DNA from: Torreya grandis
Taxonomy: Eukaryota; Streptophyta; Pinopsida; Cupressales; Taxaceae
DNA length: 64,000 nt
Assembly (NCBI GenBank): GCA_037957365.1
Contig: JARHVA010003526.1
Coordinates: 1,117,001-1,181,000 of the forward strand
Reading direction: 5' to 3'
Of this stretch, positions 12,120 through 27,213 are shown in pieces (positions within the stretch are counted from its first letter, which is position 1; every line of letters begins with the position of its first letter). The translations under genes and the position numbers were made by a program. The notes under the pieces are model-generated. The model was not told the origin of the DNA. It saw only the letters and a program-made list of their open reading frames with translations, and made no database searches.

Positions 12120-12640
12120 TAATCCAAAACTTATAATCTTTGGTTGAAATATAATTCAAGAAACAAGAATAATATAATAACAATAATTCTATCTCTAAGA
12201 AGAGATGTTTTATTCATCAAATTTGTAGATCCAAATATATGCTTATCTCTAAGAAGAGATATCTCATTTTCAATTTCAGGTTACATATTCATTTATACAC
12301 ATTTTAAGGTAGGGGGAGGATGTGTAAGATCACCAATCTTGAGGGAGATCAAGTGGTTTGACTTCCATGATTTACAATAATACAAAATTTGAGGAATTAC
12401 TATTTTTATACTGCACTACTAAAATTGAAATTTTATAACTTCCATTTATTTTTAGGGGGTAAAAACCCATATATCAGAGCTAATGACATATCATGACATT
12501 ACCCTCATTATTATATTTATAATGGTTCAAATGGGGAGTCAAACGGAGCTATGGTGCAAAAGTTATGGCTCCCAAAATTTCTATAACCAATTGGGGTAGA
12601 ACCATCACTTGAATTGTCACCTAAAATGTTGCTCAGATTA
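12120..12640 (-). repeat. 5' LTR of element C
   Basis: 521 bp. Partner of 9782-10296. Its right end is followed by ATGGG, the target duplication also present left of the other LTR. Confidence 0.88.
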
Positions 12641-13179
12641 ATGGGTGATAAATGGAGTCATAACCTACTTTAGTTATTAATCCAGCTATATAAGAGGGAT
12701 GGACACACCATCATTCCAATCTAATATATTCACAAGTCATGATCCACTAAGCAAGGGTTGGCAATGATGGAGTCAAAATCGAATTGAGTTCTTGTGGCAT
12801 CCACACATGGGGATTGAGTAAGCCATTAATTTAGCATAAGATATTCACTGATTTGATCACTATTTACATGAAAATACATATGTTTTCACCAATTTTATGC
12901 ATTGGTTTATATAGCCAGTGAGGTGTATTCATTTATTTTCTCTTTATTCTCTCTCTACTCAGTTTAGTATTTTGATTTTTATATATCTTAAGTAATAATT
13001 AATGTATGCATGTTTCACTTTTAGGACATGTATTGGAGTATGCTCCACATAATCAGACCCAAATTCACATACTAATACCTGACTTCATGGGCTTCACCTC
13101 TAAGGTATGTCTAGGTACACTTATTTTTCATTTGTCTTAGTCATTTTGCTTTGCTAAATTTATATTATGTAAGGGGGAA
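12641..13179 (+). mobile_element. Element B, middle fragment and polypurine tract
   Basis: Continuation of element B after element C. It matches the reverse complement of A at about 15232-15780: GCAATGATGGAGTCAAAA, TTATGCATTGGTTT, GTGTATTCATT, GGTATGTCTAGGTACACTT. It ends in the purine run AAGGGGGAA (13171-13179), directly before the LTR start, which fixes B as a plus-strand element. Confidence 0.82.
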
Positions 13180-14030
13180 TGCAATCACCTAAAAGTGGTA
13201 TTTTAGTGCTAAGAGTGATAATTTAGACTACATATCTCTAAATTATCACTAGATCTATCCTATATTCTATTGTCATACTCATCTAACCTTCATGTGGGCC
13301 ATAGGCATCCCTAGTCAGTTGTAAAGCTATCTTAAATGCTCATTTCCCAGTCTTGACCCTTTTTGCCTAGTGTTTTGCTAATTGGAAACTAACATTATAA
13401 TAAGGACACTAGAACCACATGGTTCTAGTTTCAAAAAAATGACACTAATGTCCTTGACCTCTATTTTCCCAAATGGATATCTTTTCAAAATTAAAACTTC
13501 CTAAGGTCATCCTAGACCTCTTTTATCATGTACATAAGAAAAATAATATAATATATACATGAATCTTATCACTCTAACAACTAGATAAAAATTAGATGCC
13601 AAATACACATTTAAACTTAGAATAAATTATTCATAATTAAGGTTATCAATCCCAATTTTTCCATATTTATACATACTACCATTTATAGTAGTCTTAAGCT
13701 AAGATTACCTAGATTTCTAGTCTCAATCACACTCAAAGTACTAAGCACTAATATCATACTAGATTCACTTACACTTAGATGGGTACAACTACATCATGTT
13801 TGGTCCCTCCTTAGAGTATTGGTATGTAATCAACTCTTTTCAAAACAAAGTGTTGAGGATGTCCAACTTACCCTAACAAATACACTTTTTAGATCATGCT
13901 AATTCTATTCCCTAGTTACATCGAGGATAAAGTTTTGCTCATTAACCCAATCATTACAAAAAATATATATAGGGGTTTAGGACTCATGCACGTAGGTATA
14001 AAACTTAGAGTTATAGACATAGGTGTACCT
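13180..14030 (+). repeat. Element B 3' LTR, left part (split by element A)
   Basis: Begins TGCAATCACCTAAAAGTGG, nearly the same as the A LTR start on its own strand (TGTAATCACCTAAAAGTGG). Further matches to the A LTR are GACACTAATGTC, then AGAGTATTGGTATGTAA with a following 'tgttgagg..gtcca', then CATGCACGTAGG. The match stops at 14030, where A begins, and resumes at 22562. Confidence 0.8.
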
Positions 14031-15231
14031 TGATTTAACATATTAGGGTTTAACTATGTATATCCTCTATTTAGATTAAAGGGTTGAGATGTCTAAATTA
14101 GTTAAATAATTTGCAATAAATAACCCTTATTTTTTTATGGTATTTGACCTTGTTTAACTTTTTAAAACTAATAATAAATAGGAATAAATATAGATCTATC
14201 TAAAAATTGATCTTTACAAATGATTTGGGTTCTAAAAAGTGAGTTTTATATAGTTTTGAGTGTCATCAATAGGCTTTTATAGTCTATTTTCTCACTAGAT
14301 AATAGTTCCCTATATGGATAGTAGATCCATGTTATTGTAGTGTCCTTAAAGTGGAGGTAGTCTCCATTTTTTGAGACTATTCTTATTTTCTATGAGCATC
14401 TACACTTATGTTTTTAGGTCCTATTCCTATGTGCATGAAACTTGGAGCTCTATGTTATGCCTAGAAAACTTGATTTAGTGTGTAAACCCTAATCTTCCTT
14501 ACAAGTATGGTATGAGAAATAATTGTGTGTTCATTATTAGCATAGGATGGACAACCTCAACATCCCATTATGAAGAGAGTTTCTTACATACCAATACTCT
14601 GAAGAGGGATCAATATTGATGTGAGTATCTTAACTAGTGCTTGATGCAAGTGAAAGTGAATGATAGAATGAGAGTGGATTTGGATGCCTTGAAAGTTCTT
14701 GAGCTTTGAAATCTTTGAAAACTAGACTTAGGATTATTTTAGATAGTAGTATGTAGAATTAGGGCATAATAGAGATTAAATACTTTAATTTTTCTCAACT
14801 TATCTTTGATTTGAATTTACCTTTGAATATATTTTCCATCTAGTGAATAGAGGTCAATTAGACTTGTATTTATAGAGTTATATAGCTTGTGTAGATAAAA
14901 AATACTCTCAGGCTAATCTTAGGAGAAGCACACATTTGAAAAATTATCCATTAGGAAGTGTTAGGGCTAAGGATAGTAGTGCCTAGCTAAGACATTAGTA
15001 CCATGTAGATTTAGTGTCCCAAATGTGGCACTAATGTCTGATTGGTAGACTAATGGAAAATTTGGGTTGGGATCTAAGAAGATAGTCCTAGGACTATGTT
15101 TTAGTTGACTGTAGGTGAATGTAGTCTGTACAATGGCTAAAAAAGTGTGTCTATGGATCTAGGGATAAAATAGGAATAAAATAACTCAAGAAAAACTCTT
15201 ATCATATAATTACCACTTTTAGGTGATTACA
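14031..15231 (-). repeat. 3' LTR of element A
   Basis: 1,201 bp, plus-strand ends TGATTTAACA...GGTGATTACA. Matches 21348-22561 along its whole length (for example GAAACTTGGAGCTCTATGTT, AGAGGGATCAA, GGTCAATTAGACTT). The two LTRs are clearly diverged, with many point changes and small indels, so the insertion is old. Confidence 0.9.
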
Positions 15232-15244
15232 TTTGCCCCCCTTT
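15232..15244 (-). other. Polypurine tract of element A
   Basis: Minus strand reads ATAAAGGGGGGCAAA directly before the LTR start TGTAATCACC. This is the plus-strand primer for reverse transcription, and it sets orientation and the 3' LTR border. Confidence 0.85.
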
Positions 15245-16244
15245 ATGCTAAAAATGTAAAAAAGTGAAATGACTAGTATAAAGGAAAAAGAAGTGTACCT
15301 AGACTTACCTTGGAAGTGAAGCACATGTAGTTTAAAATGATTATGTGAATCTAGATTTACATATGTGAAACATGATCTAAAGTAATGGATTTAAATGAAA
15401 CATGCAAAAATCAGTCCTTAAGTAAGAGATGATCAAAATAAAAATACTATGTTAAAATAAAGTACCAAGTAAAGATAAGTAAATATAGAGGAAAGGAATG
15501 AATACACCCCATTGGGTATGCAAACCAATGCATGAACTTGGTAAAAACCTATGCATATGAGTTTACATAATGATCATATCATTAAATATCTTGGACTGAG
15601 TTTATGGATTGCTTAATCATCATATGGGTGGCTTAATAACTCAATCTATTTTTGACTCCATCATTGCTCACCCCTGCGTGATGAATCATGATCTGTGAAT
15701 ATCTTGGATAAGACTATAAGTGTGTTTAACCCTCTCATGTGGGTGGATTAAGAACTCAAGTAGGATATGACTCCATCATTTCCCACTTGTGTGAAGTAAA
15801 TGACTATAAATAAATCATGTAAAGTGTTTAAAGTAACTAACTAAGTAAATCTAACTATGTATGTGAGATCCACAACCACTCAGATATATTAGGTGGCTCT
15901 AGGCCACTTAGGAATGCCAACCACTATAGATGGAGTAAGTCATGAATATGGTGATAACCTAGAATGTGATAGAAAATGTATATAGAATATAAAATGACAT
16001 GGAGTTTGTAATTCCATCTAATAAATGTGTGTGTAGCTGAGTATATAGAAACTGTGTATTGTGTGCATGCCCCTAATTTTTATCTAAGTATATTAAATCT
16101 AAATTGAGTATGCAATAATTGAATCTTTGTAATTGAATTGAATGTGGGAGTGATAATGCTACACATGATGTCTCCAAGTTTGAGAAACTAGTATGAATAT
16201 GAGCTAAAATAAATGTGTATGAGTAATATCTGAAAATAACTATA

Positions 16245-16528
16245 AAACATATGATTGTATTTGTGTAAATCTATATTATACCTAGTGTACTAGTTTTAAT
16301 GATCTAGAATATCTTAAAGCTTAGGATATTGGATATTATCACCTTATAGTGGATAGTAGTACCTTGTAGCATTAGTGTCCCAATCTAAACATATGATTGT
16401 ATTTGTGTAAATCTATATTTTACTTGGTGTACTAGTTTGAATGATCTAAAATATCTTAAAGCTGAGGCTATTGGATATTATCACCTTATAGTGGATAGTA
16501 GCACCTTGTAGCATTAGTGTCCCAATTT
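16245..16528. repeat. Tandem duplication, 142-bp unit
   Basis: Copies 16245-16386 and 16387-16528 both run from AAACATATGATTGTATTTG through TATCACCTTATAGTGGATAG to GCATTAGTGTCCCAA. They differ at only a handful of sites. Confidence 0.92.
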
Positions 16529-17018
16529 GGGCACTAATGTCTACCTACTTTAAAATCTAGGTGATCTAAATATTATCATAGTCTCTAATTTATCCTATGT
16601 TTACCCTATGTTTGATTTTTAAAACTGGGCTTGTGTGCTAAAATTTAGATATGAAAAGAAAATTAGGAGCCTAATCTATTTGAAAAATCACTATTAATGC
16701 CCCCACTTTTGAGGGTAGTTTTCAAATCTATGTAAGAACTTCCCACTAAATAATTATCTCTATAAGATGTGTTAGCTATAGTATGTGCATGACATTCCAA
16801 TACAATGTACAAGTATAACATTGCAATGTAAATGAATCTCATCATGAGTAAGTAATGCAAGATGTATATTGTAATCATAGCATTACATAAGGGTGTCAAG
16901 ATGTATGTAATCAATGTGTATAGTAGTAAATCTAAGTAATTACCTAGGGGGTGGGGCATGATGTCCATCATGGCTCCCAAATAGGAAGGGTAGATGGTCC
17001 CTCATGGAATTAAGAATT

Positions 17019-17124
<106 letters not shown>

Positions 17125-17763
17125 TAATAAGCAAATATAAATGTCATGGTGTACAAGTGTACAAGGAAGAATGCATACAAGCACATGAGGCAAACAAAAG
17201 ATAGGCTAAGGGGTTATAATACAAGGGACATGGACACATATCTAAGGCATATAAATAAAGAACTATCATAAATCTAAAGAACAATGACATATTCAAAAGT
17301 GCTCAAATATGGAAGAAGCATAAGAAAAAAATCAAGTCTAATCTAGGAAAACTATAAATGAAAGCATGTATAACTATGTATTAAAAATATATGTAGATGC
17401 TAGGATTCATATATATTAAGTCTAAATAGTGATAATTGATGAAAAATATAATCAATGAGGAGTAATGATAAATATATAGATAAATTAATGCATAAATTAG
17501 AATTTATAGTATGTAAAGATAAAATATAGTAGTAAAATTGTCTATGAGATTACCCTAAGTGGGTAGAGGTATCAAATGTATAAACCTAGATAAGTGTAAA
17601 TGACCCTAGTGGGTATATGATAGCTAGTTTGGATCAATGTAGTAGATTGGAGTCCTATCTAGAATCTTCAAGCACTCAATAACAAGTGAAGCATATGTGT
17701 ATGATAAAACTAAATATACTAGGATAGCAAACAATATGGAATATCTAGAAAGTAGTGTAAATG

Positions 17764-18335
17764 TAAACATATAAATTCATACAATATGTAAGATTTGTGT
17801 TTTTTAAATTTTGAATGTTTTTGTATTTTGACATGTTATATTTTTTTATGTTTTTATAGTATAAGCTATGTACAAGCAAATTAAAATAAACTATGTAAAA
17901 GGAGAAAGGGAGTAAAAGGAAGTATATAAAAGGTAGTAACCATACTAACCAATGAGTCTCATGGGAGACTCGCTATCACCATGACCTATTTTGAATAGGG
18001 TAACTATGATCATGCATGTGGTGTGAAAGGGTGATTGTGAGCCTAAACATAAAAATTCATATAATATGTAAAATTTGTGTTTTTGAAATATTTGAATGTT
18101 TTTTGTATTTTTACATGTTATATTATTTTCATGTTTTCTAATAATAATCTATGTACAAGAAAATGAAAATAAAGTATGTAAAAGGATAAATATATTAGAA
18201 GGATGTATGTCCAAGGGTAGTAACCATACTAACCAATGAATCTCATAGGAGACTCAATATCACTGTGACATATTTTGAATAGGAGAACTATGATCATGTG
18301 TGCAGTGTGAAAGGGAGATGGTGAACCCATGATTT
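17764..18335. repeat. Tandem duplication, 280-bp unit
   Basis: Copies 17764-18043 and 18044-18335 share TAAACATA.AAATTCATA, TTTGAATGTTTTT, TATGTACAAG, GGTAGTAACCATACTAACC, GAGACTC and CTATGATCATG. Element D has a single related stretch near 44890-45080, so the duplication is specific to A. Confidence 0.9.
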
Positions 18336-18699
18336 GTGGTGTTGTGTAATATGAGTATGAAGCCACCTATGTACTAATATTATGATGGTGTGGTACTAAT
18401 TATGATGCTCTATGAATTATAGAGGTCTTAAGGACCCATATTGTAGAAAGAGAAGCTATAGGTGATGTAGGTGTCCTATGTTGAGAACCCATGGACCATA
18501 ATCTAACTAATCTTAGCATAAACTAAGTAGAATAATATCCTCTAGAATATGTGACATATCTTTGATGTAATGGTCTCTCTAGTAATGGTTTCCATGGGAG
18601 AGTATGCATGCATGAATATACTATAAGAGTAGACATAAAATACACTTATGACTCTTTTAAACACTATTATGTATGCATATGAGTGGTACTTCTTGATGT

Positions 18700-19250
18700 A
18701 GCTAATAGATGTGTAATATCTATTAATGGTGTTAGAACTATAACTAGTTTTTGTGAAGTACCTATAGCTAGAAATTATGTTGGAACTACTTATGGGATGG
18801 GTAGAGGGTACTCATTTGGGAAAGTATTAATATTAACCACCTGCTTAACATTTATAAACTTTAGGCATCATTATACTATATATGGGATGGATTAGAGCTG
18901 ATATAACCATGGCCTACCTAATAATATATTGAATACACCCACACTAGGTACTAATAGGAAATGAGTGGTTATGTGTGCTTGTCTAACTTACAATAGAAGC
19001 ATAATCTCCTTGATAGAGCTCTCAATGTGGCCCCTAATACCACTAGTGACTATATCAATGGGGAATATGTCATGCTTTATATATCCTAAGTATTGTAAGA
19101 GTGTCATAGTGCACATGCTTATGCTTAACCCATTCTCAAACATAACACTATGAATAAGATGGTGGTCTATGTATGATTATATGAAGAGTACATGTAAATT
19201 TGTGTCATCATCTAAAATCTCTTGCTCTAAAAATTTTATAAGTGGTTAGG
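18700..19250 (-). pseudogene. Retropepsin-like protease of element A
   Basis: Minus-strand frame with the protease layout of Tat/Ogre-like gypsy elements. It reads VMFENGLSISMCTMTLLQYL, then IVTSGIRGHIESSIKEIML, then GVFNILLGRPWLYQL (18907-18930). This parallels the common 'LIDNGSSLNVCP..TL..LG' and 'YN.LLGRPWIH' blocks. The active-site Asp is Glu in this copy (ENG), and stops interrupt the frame, so it is inactive. Gag lies upstream on the same strand. No reverse transcriptase follows. Confidence 0.75.
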
Positions 19251-21024
19251 TGGCACTATATTGTGATACATGACAATAATGTTATGCAATGAATGTGTCT
19301 CATTTATAATTGTGTGATAGTAATATGGTGTTGGATGCACCTGATATATATATTGAACACCTAATGTGCCCCTACCTCATTAACTATATGTTTTGGGAAA
19401 GGATCTAAAAATATATTTAGTGTCTTATTATCTATTTGCTATTGTTTCAATGCCTCTATGGGTGTGCCCATATCAATTATGTTAGACTCAATGATATCTT
19501 GTATCTTTTGCTTTAGGTTAATTCATTTTTTTTGTCATGTTTCATGGTGCCTTATGATATAGGTAAAATGCATTTGAGTTATAAATATTTGGAAGAGGTC
19601 ATGTCATATCAACCTCTTTAATGGGATTGAGGGATATAACATTACATTATAATAATTTTTGTAAAACCTGCATTGGTGACTATGGAAGATTAGTGAAGAC
19701 TTTACACTAAGGAATGGATAAAACCAATCTGGGACAAGTCTCAAAAGATGCATTGACTATCACCTTTTAATCACTTTCATTTTTAATGTCCCTTACCTTC
19801 TATGTAGGTTTGTTTTAACTCTCAATATTTTATTTTGATCTATTTGTGTATTTGAGTTTTCCCATTTCTAAGATCTTAACCTCTCTTTCCTTGATTGTGT
19901 GTCACATATCGATAAATGTGGGAAACTTATTAAATAAGATAGCTTCATATAGTGATAGTAATAGACTCTATTTAAATATATATTGAATCTCTCTGTCTAC
20001 CATGGGGCTAGTTAATTTGAATAATATTGTCTTGTATTACAAGACATAATTGGCAATAGGTTCATTTGAATTTTTATTTAACTTTACCACTTGTGTATAT
20101 GATATCTTATCACTAATGTTGATAGATAAGTTTGCTAGGAACATGTTTTATAAAGGATTAAATTTATTTATAAATTTATTTGGCAAATCATAGAACCATT
20201 GTAGGACATAATCCTTCAGACTACATAGAAATAACTTCATAAAAATCTCATTATTGGACACATAATACAAGCATGTTGTGTGAAAGGTTCTAAGATAACA
20301 CCATGGGTCACCTTTGCAATAATATGATGTGAGCTTGGGTGGCATGAAATGAGATGGAAAATTAGTTACTACTATGTGATGTGCACAAGGTGTATGCAAT
20401 ATAATGTTAGAATCTAATGCATGTGATGGCCTAGCTACTCATTTATCAATATGTAACACCTTAGACTATAGAGTAAATACCTTATACACAAGGGATTATG
20501 CATCTCGATTAGAATAAATAACCATATGTGTTTTATCTATCACTAATGGTTGAATAATGATTTTAGATTGTGTTATCTGAGTTGGTTGAGTTGGCCCCAC
20601 TAGATGTGTAACAACATTATTAACTAGAGGGGTTAAATATTGACCATTATTTATATTATTCTTGATTCAAAATATGGCCTATATAATCTATGCATGATCA
20701 AGGGGTTGTTCCCAAATTATATCTAATAAGCCTTATAACACATCATTTTTGTTCATAATTATGACATTATCATTAAGTGGAGGTAGTGTGTCTTGATTCT
20801 CAATGTGGACCTCATCTTGATCTTGGTTATATTATTCATTTTTGGATGCATTGTAATTTAATTCCACATAATTAGGGTGTGAAGGATTCATAGCTAAGGT
20901 TTTTAATAGGTTCCCTGTCCTTGTTATAGGTTTAGATAGTAGGAATCTAAATATTCTCTAAAGGATTACCACCTAGTCTATCACTTCTTATTAATGGAAG
21001 AGAGGTCACCTTTTTAGATGGCAT
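19251..21024 (-). pseudogene. Gag of element A
   Basis: Starts at the ATG at 21024, MPSKKVTSLPLIRSDRLGGN, about 320 bp inside the 5' LTR. The capsid core is open at 20148-20399: YCKGDPWCYLRTFHTTCLYY, then FMKLFLCSLKDYVLQWFYDL and NKFINKFNPL. This matches the Retrotrans_gag order 'F....L.G.A..W...L....I..F..L'. The N-terminal region between is Asn/Ser-rich and broken by stops. The stretch 19251-20000 toward protease is a linker without a recognisable zinc knuckle. Confidence 0.7.
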
Positions 21025-21347
21025 ATAGTAAACAAATTAAAATAAAGCCACTAAAAAAATATATGAATTATAACAAATTAATGGTAGAAAATGAAAAAAG
21101 GATAAAAAATGATACAAACCCTAATATCATCTAGGGTTAGGGTTTTTGAATCTAGTGTTTCTTTGCAATAATTTAAATTATATGTAAAATAAATTGAAAC
21201 CCTAATGTGAAATTTATTTTAATTATCTAGGTTATCTAAAAATATTAAAAAAATCAAAATTATGTAGCCCTAAAATATTGCAAAAAAAATTGTATTAATT
21301 CAAGCTATGGTTTGAAGCACTATTTAAAGTAAGATGGTTTCACTAAA

Positions 21348-22561
21348 TGATTTAAACTTTTAGGGTTTAACTATGTAAATCTTATGTTTAGTTTAAAGGG
21401 ATAAGATGTATAAATTAGTTAAATAAATTTCAATAATTAACCACTAATTTGTTATGTAATTTGACCTTCTTTGAATTTCTAAAAATAACAATAAATAGGC
21501 ATAAATATAGACGTACCTAAAAAGTGATTTTCATGGATGATTTGGGTTCTAAAAAGTGATTTTTGGATAGTTATAAGTTTTTTCAATAGGATTATATAGT
21601 CTATTTGCTCACTAGATAGTAACAACCCCATATGGAAAGTAACACCATGTTATTGTAGTGTACTCAACGTGACAGTAGTGTCACCTTTATGGGATCATTC
21701 CTATTTTTTGGGAGCACATATACCTATGTTTTTAGGTCTATTCATTCACGCATGAAACTTGGAGCTCTATGTTGTGCCTAAAAAAATTGATTTATTGTGT
21801 AAACCCTTATCTTCCATGTAAGTATGGAATGAAGAATAGTTATGTGTTTATTAGTAAGATAGGCTAGATATACTTAGCAACCCATTATGAAGAGAGTTGT
21901 CTATATACCAATACCCTGAAGAGGGATCAAGCTCGATGTAGTTATCCCACTTAGTATTTAATTCAAGTGTAAGTGACTATTATAATGAGAGTGGACTTGG
22001 ATGCCTTGAATATAGTTAAGATTTCAAATCTTTGAAAATTAGGCCTCGAGCTATTGTAGATGATAATATGCAGAAGTAGGGTAGAATAGAGGTCAAACAC
22101 ATTAATTTTGATCAATATTTATTTGGTTTGGATTTGATTTTACATATTTTTTCCATCTAGTGAATATAGGTCAATTAGACTTATATTTATAGAGTTCTAT
22201 AACTTATGTGGATAAGAAAATATGTTTAAGCTGATCTTAGAAGGGGAACACATTTGAAAAAATATCAGTTGGGAAAAGTTAAGATTAAGGATAATAACAC
22301 TTAGTTAGGGAAACTAGCACCATGTGGTTGTAGTGTCCCAAATGTGGCACTAATGTCTACTTGGTAGACTATAGGAAAACCTAGTTTGGGTTATGAGAAG
22401 ATAGTCTTAGGATTGTGTTTTAGCTAATTGTAGGTGAAGTTGGTTTGTGTAATGACTAGAAAAGTGTGTCTAAGGATATATGATACATATAGGGATAAAC
22501 TAGGAATAGGTTAACTCAAGTGACACTCTTATCATCCAAAAACCACTTTTATGTGATTACA
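21348..22561 (-). repeat. 5' LTR of element A
   Basis: 1,214 bp, plus-strand ends TGATTTAAAC...TGTGATTACA. Partner of 14031-15231. I could not recognise a standard tRNA-complementary sequence just inside it (21330-21347). Confidence 0.9.
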
Positions 22562-22958
22562 CACCCAAAAGCTTGGGATAGTCCTACACAAAGGACACTA
22601 CCACTAATAATAGAACACTACCATCACATTTTAAATAATGATGCTATAATCCAATTATGATGATATCGTACATGAGTGTTTCTAACAATGGGATATAATT
22701 TATGACACTTAGACCAACTTTCACCTCAGTTTCCATCACCTAGATCATCCATCTTAGTTGGTTTTTAGCTAATTTCTTACGTGCACTATTTATTACTATT
22801 TTTAGAAAATTTAATACTAGTAAATTCTATAATAAATAATTGGATGTATTTATTTCAAATAATTTCCCTAATTTATTCTACTTATATCTTTAAAAATCAT
22901 AATATTTACACTTTTTAAGTCCTAAAAGGTTAAAACATAGAATAAGATTTCATTAACA
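22562..22958 (+). repeat. Element B 3' LTR, right part
   Basis: Resumes the B LTR after element A: GATAGTC..ACA..AAGGACACTACC and ACACTACCATCAC parallel the A LTR internal stretch that follows the break point. The end near 22958 (TTAACA) is estimated from the expected LTR length of about 1.25 kb. The match becomes weak in the last 200 bp. Confidence 0.55.
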
Positions 22959-23378
22959 AATATTTGTGCAAAAATTGAATATTGATTTTATTTATTTGTT
23001 CTAAAATAGTTAACTATACCTTATATATATCTAACAAAGAACATGAACATAGTCTATAACATGATTCAGAGTTTTTTATAGGTTAATAAGTTTGTTTACA
23101 TTTAGATTCTAAGGTAATACTAGGTAAGAGATCACTATAACATTATAAGTGACTATGAAAATGTCTAATAAATTAAACATCAAAAGTTAACTAGAAAATA
23201 AGAATTCTATTTGCACATTTTATCATAATTTAACTGATTGAAAATGAAATTCATTGGTATACAAGAATGTATTAAATCCATTTCTTCAAAAAAGGCTCTA
23301 AGCTTAAAAAACTAATTTACCCTTAATATTATGGGCCTATGGATAGAAGTAAGTTCCATTCCCAAGTCCTTAAGAGTG

Positions 23379-23384
<6 letters not shown>
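22959..23384. other. A+T-rich spacer, nothing recognised
   Basis: No open frame, repeat partner or motif found between the end of element B and the microsatellite block. Confidence 0.6.
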
Positions 23385-25379
<1,995 letters not shown>

Positions 25380-26876
25380 AATTGGTATTTTATTCACAAG
25401 GGAAAAACCAAAATGAAAACCTATGTACCACTTTTATATTTTGTTAAGTGGGATGACCACAAATGACTAAGGAAATACCACTTCATGCATTCAATCAACT
25501 TTAAATCCTAACCCAGGTAAAAAAAAAATATTTCCAAATTTTATCTATTGATTGAAATAAATGATAATAACATAGTCCATTTTTATTTAGTCAAAACCAT
25601 AATGATTATATGGCTATAAAATTCAAAATTCACCACTTGACTTGTTATTAAGGATGGTAATGGCTATCAATAATGTAAATAATGGTAATCCTCTTTTTTT
25701 ATTGATATTCCTTCCACCTTATTTTTATTTTTTCCCCCATAACTTATTCCATTCTCTCCTTATTCTATTTTCTTCCATTCCTTCACATTTTGCATGCCCT
25801 AGGATCTCTCCTAGATATTTTTAAGTTATTAAAAAAAAACTTAAATTGAATAAATGCATAACCATCTTACTACCATTAGTTCAAAGTTTATCTCAAACCA
25901 CTGAGCATGATGACTACATGCAAATTGTGTACACTAATCTCTCCACTATATGGAAAATATAAAACACACAATGATATAAAAGTACATAATTTATTCACAA
26001 GACTTAAAAATAACCATAATTTTAGGGCTTGAATTTGTGCATGGAAATAATTAATGCTAGAAATCCAATTATTATTCAAATTAGAACCTTCCATCCCTCA
26101 AACCCCACATTTTTTTAAAGACTTTAAACAATGTAATTTGATAGGATATAATTTGTCCCATGACCTATAGGCCACAAAAATGGGGTTAATTAAATCTAAA
26201 CAAACTTTACATATTTATTTATAAAGTTTAAATACCATCCTAAACATTATTAAATTTAAAACTCATAAATTAGATCCATTTTAAATCATAACTCAACAAC
26301 CTAGAATTCAGCCTACATACCAATTTTATAGTGAATCACATAAAAAATATGCATACCAAGGTTAATAAGTAACATTGACATGAGAATACATACTTAATTG
26401 GTTTGATAATAGAATAGAAATTATATGACCCATAACCAAAGAAAAGCATGTAATAATAACCAAAATAATAGATAGTTAAAGGCAATCACACAACAAATTT
26501 ATAAAATATCAAAAACACTAACATTTCAACATGAAACATGTATGTGTGTGTGGGTTTGATTTTTATTATCTCTATCCCCATTTCCTAAATCTACATCCTC
26601 CCCCTATGATGCTTTCCTTATGTTTCACTTAATGAAAGTGAGACAATCCTATAGACACCTCAGTCAAACAAAATAGTAGTTAGTTTGAGATTATGATAAG
26701 ACAAAAAAAATACTTGAAATGTATATACATCAAGTGAACTATTGTATTGAAAATAAAGTATGAGAATGAAATCACCTCAACATTAGATTCCAAATATAGT
26801 AGTATAGTATATATAGATACATGTAAAAATGTCCTCAAATCATAATATACCATTAAACAAAATAAAATAAATGTAT

Positions 26877-26878
<2 letters not shown>
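25380..26878. repeat. 1.5-kb tandem repeat, copy 2
   Basis: Second copy of 23695-25193, offset 1,685 bp including the microsatellite. Differences are single bases (for example AAAGTAGAACC versus AAATTAGAACC) and a 2-bp length change in a T run. Confidence 0.95.

Positions 26879-26917
<39 letters not shown>
26879..26917. repeat. (AC)n microsatellite, 39 bp
   Basis: Short CA tract ending the second 1.5-kb copy. It is followed by unique sequence (ATCCAAATATACC). Confidence 0.97.
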
Positions 26918-26918
<1 letters not shown>

Positions 26919-27213
26919 CCAAATATACCATCAGAATCAGAACAAGTAACTAATCATTAGTTTATTCTCTTGTCTAATAATAATGTAGTTTGTGAAGAGT
27001 AGGATGGGATGTAACAACATTGACTAAATTAATTCATTGAGTACTATAATTTTAATGTTAAAAATACCCAATCTAATGACTATATTAATCATCATTTAAA
27101 TACAAATATAAAGTTAATAATAATTACCATAATTTATACTAGATGTCTAGAGTTTCATAAAAATATAGAAATAACTATTAAGAATTTAGATAACATAGAT
27201 GATTATATCATAG

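Larger units (their letters stand above)
9782..12640 (-). mobile_element. Element C: small internally deleted Ty3/gypsy retrotransposon
   Basis: A bounded minus-strand LTR element of 2,859 bp inserted in element B. LTRs at 9782-10296 and 12120-12640 are recognisably alike, with TGATCT...AGATCA ends (two end bases changed by C-to-T type mutation in the right copy). The flanks carry a perfect 5-bp target duplication, ATGGG (9777-9781 and 12641-12645). Inside, in order on the minus strand, are a primer-binding site, Gag, a zinc-binding remnant, protease, an integrase scrap and a purine-rich tract. Reverse transcriptase and RNase H are missing, so the copy lost the middle of pol. Confidence 0.9.

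Noticed and set aside
12144..12380. 78-codon plus-strand frame
   Set aside because: Lies wholly inside the C LTR; the same region of the other LTR does not keep the frame.
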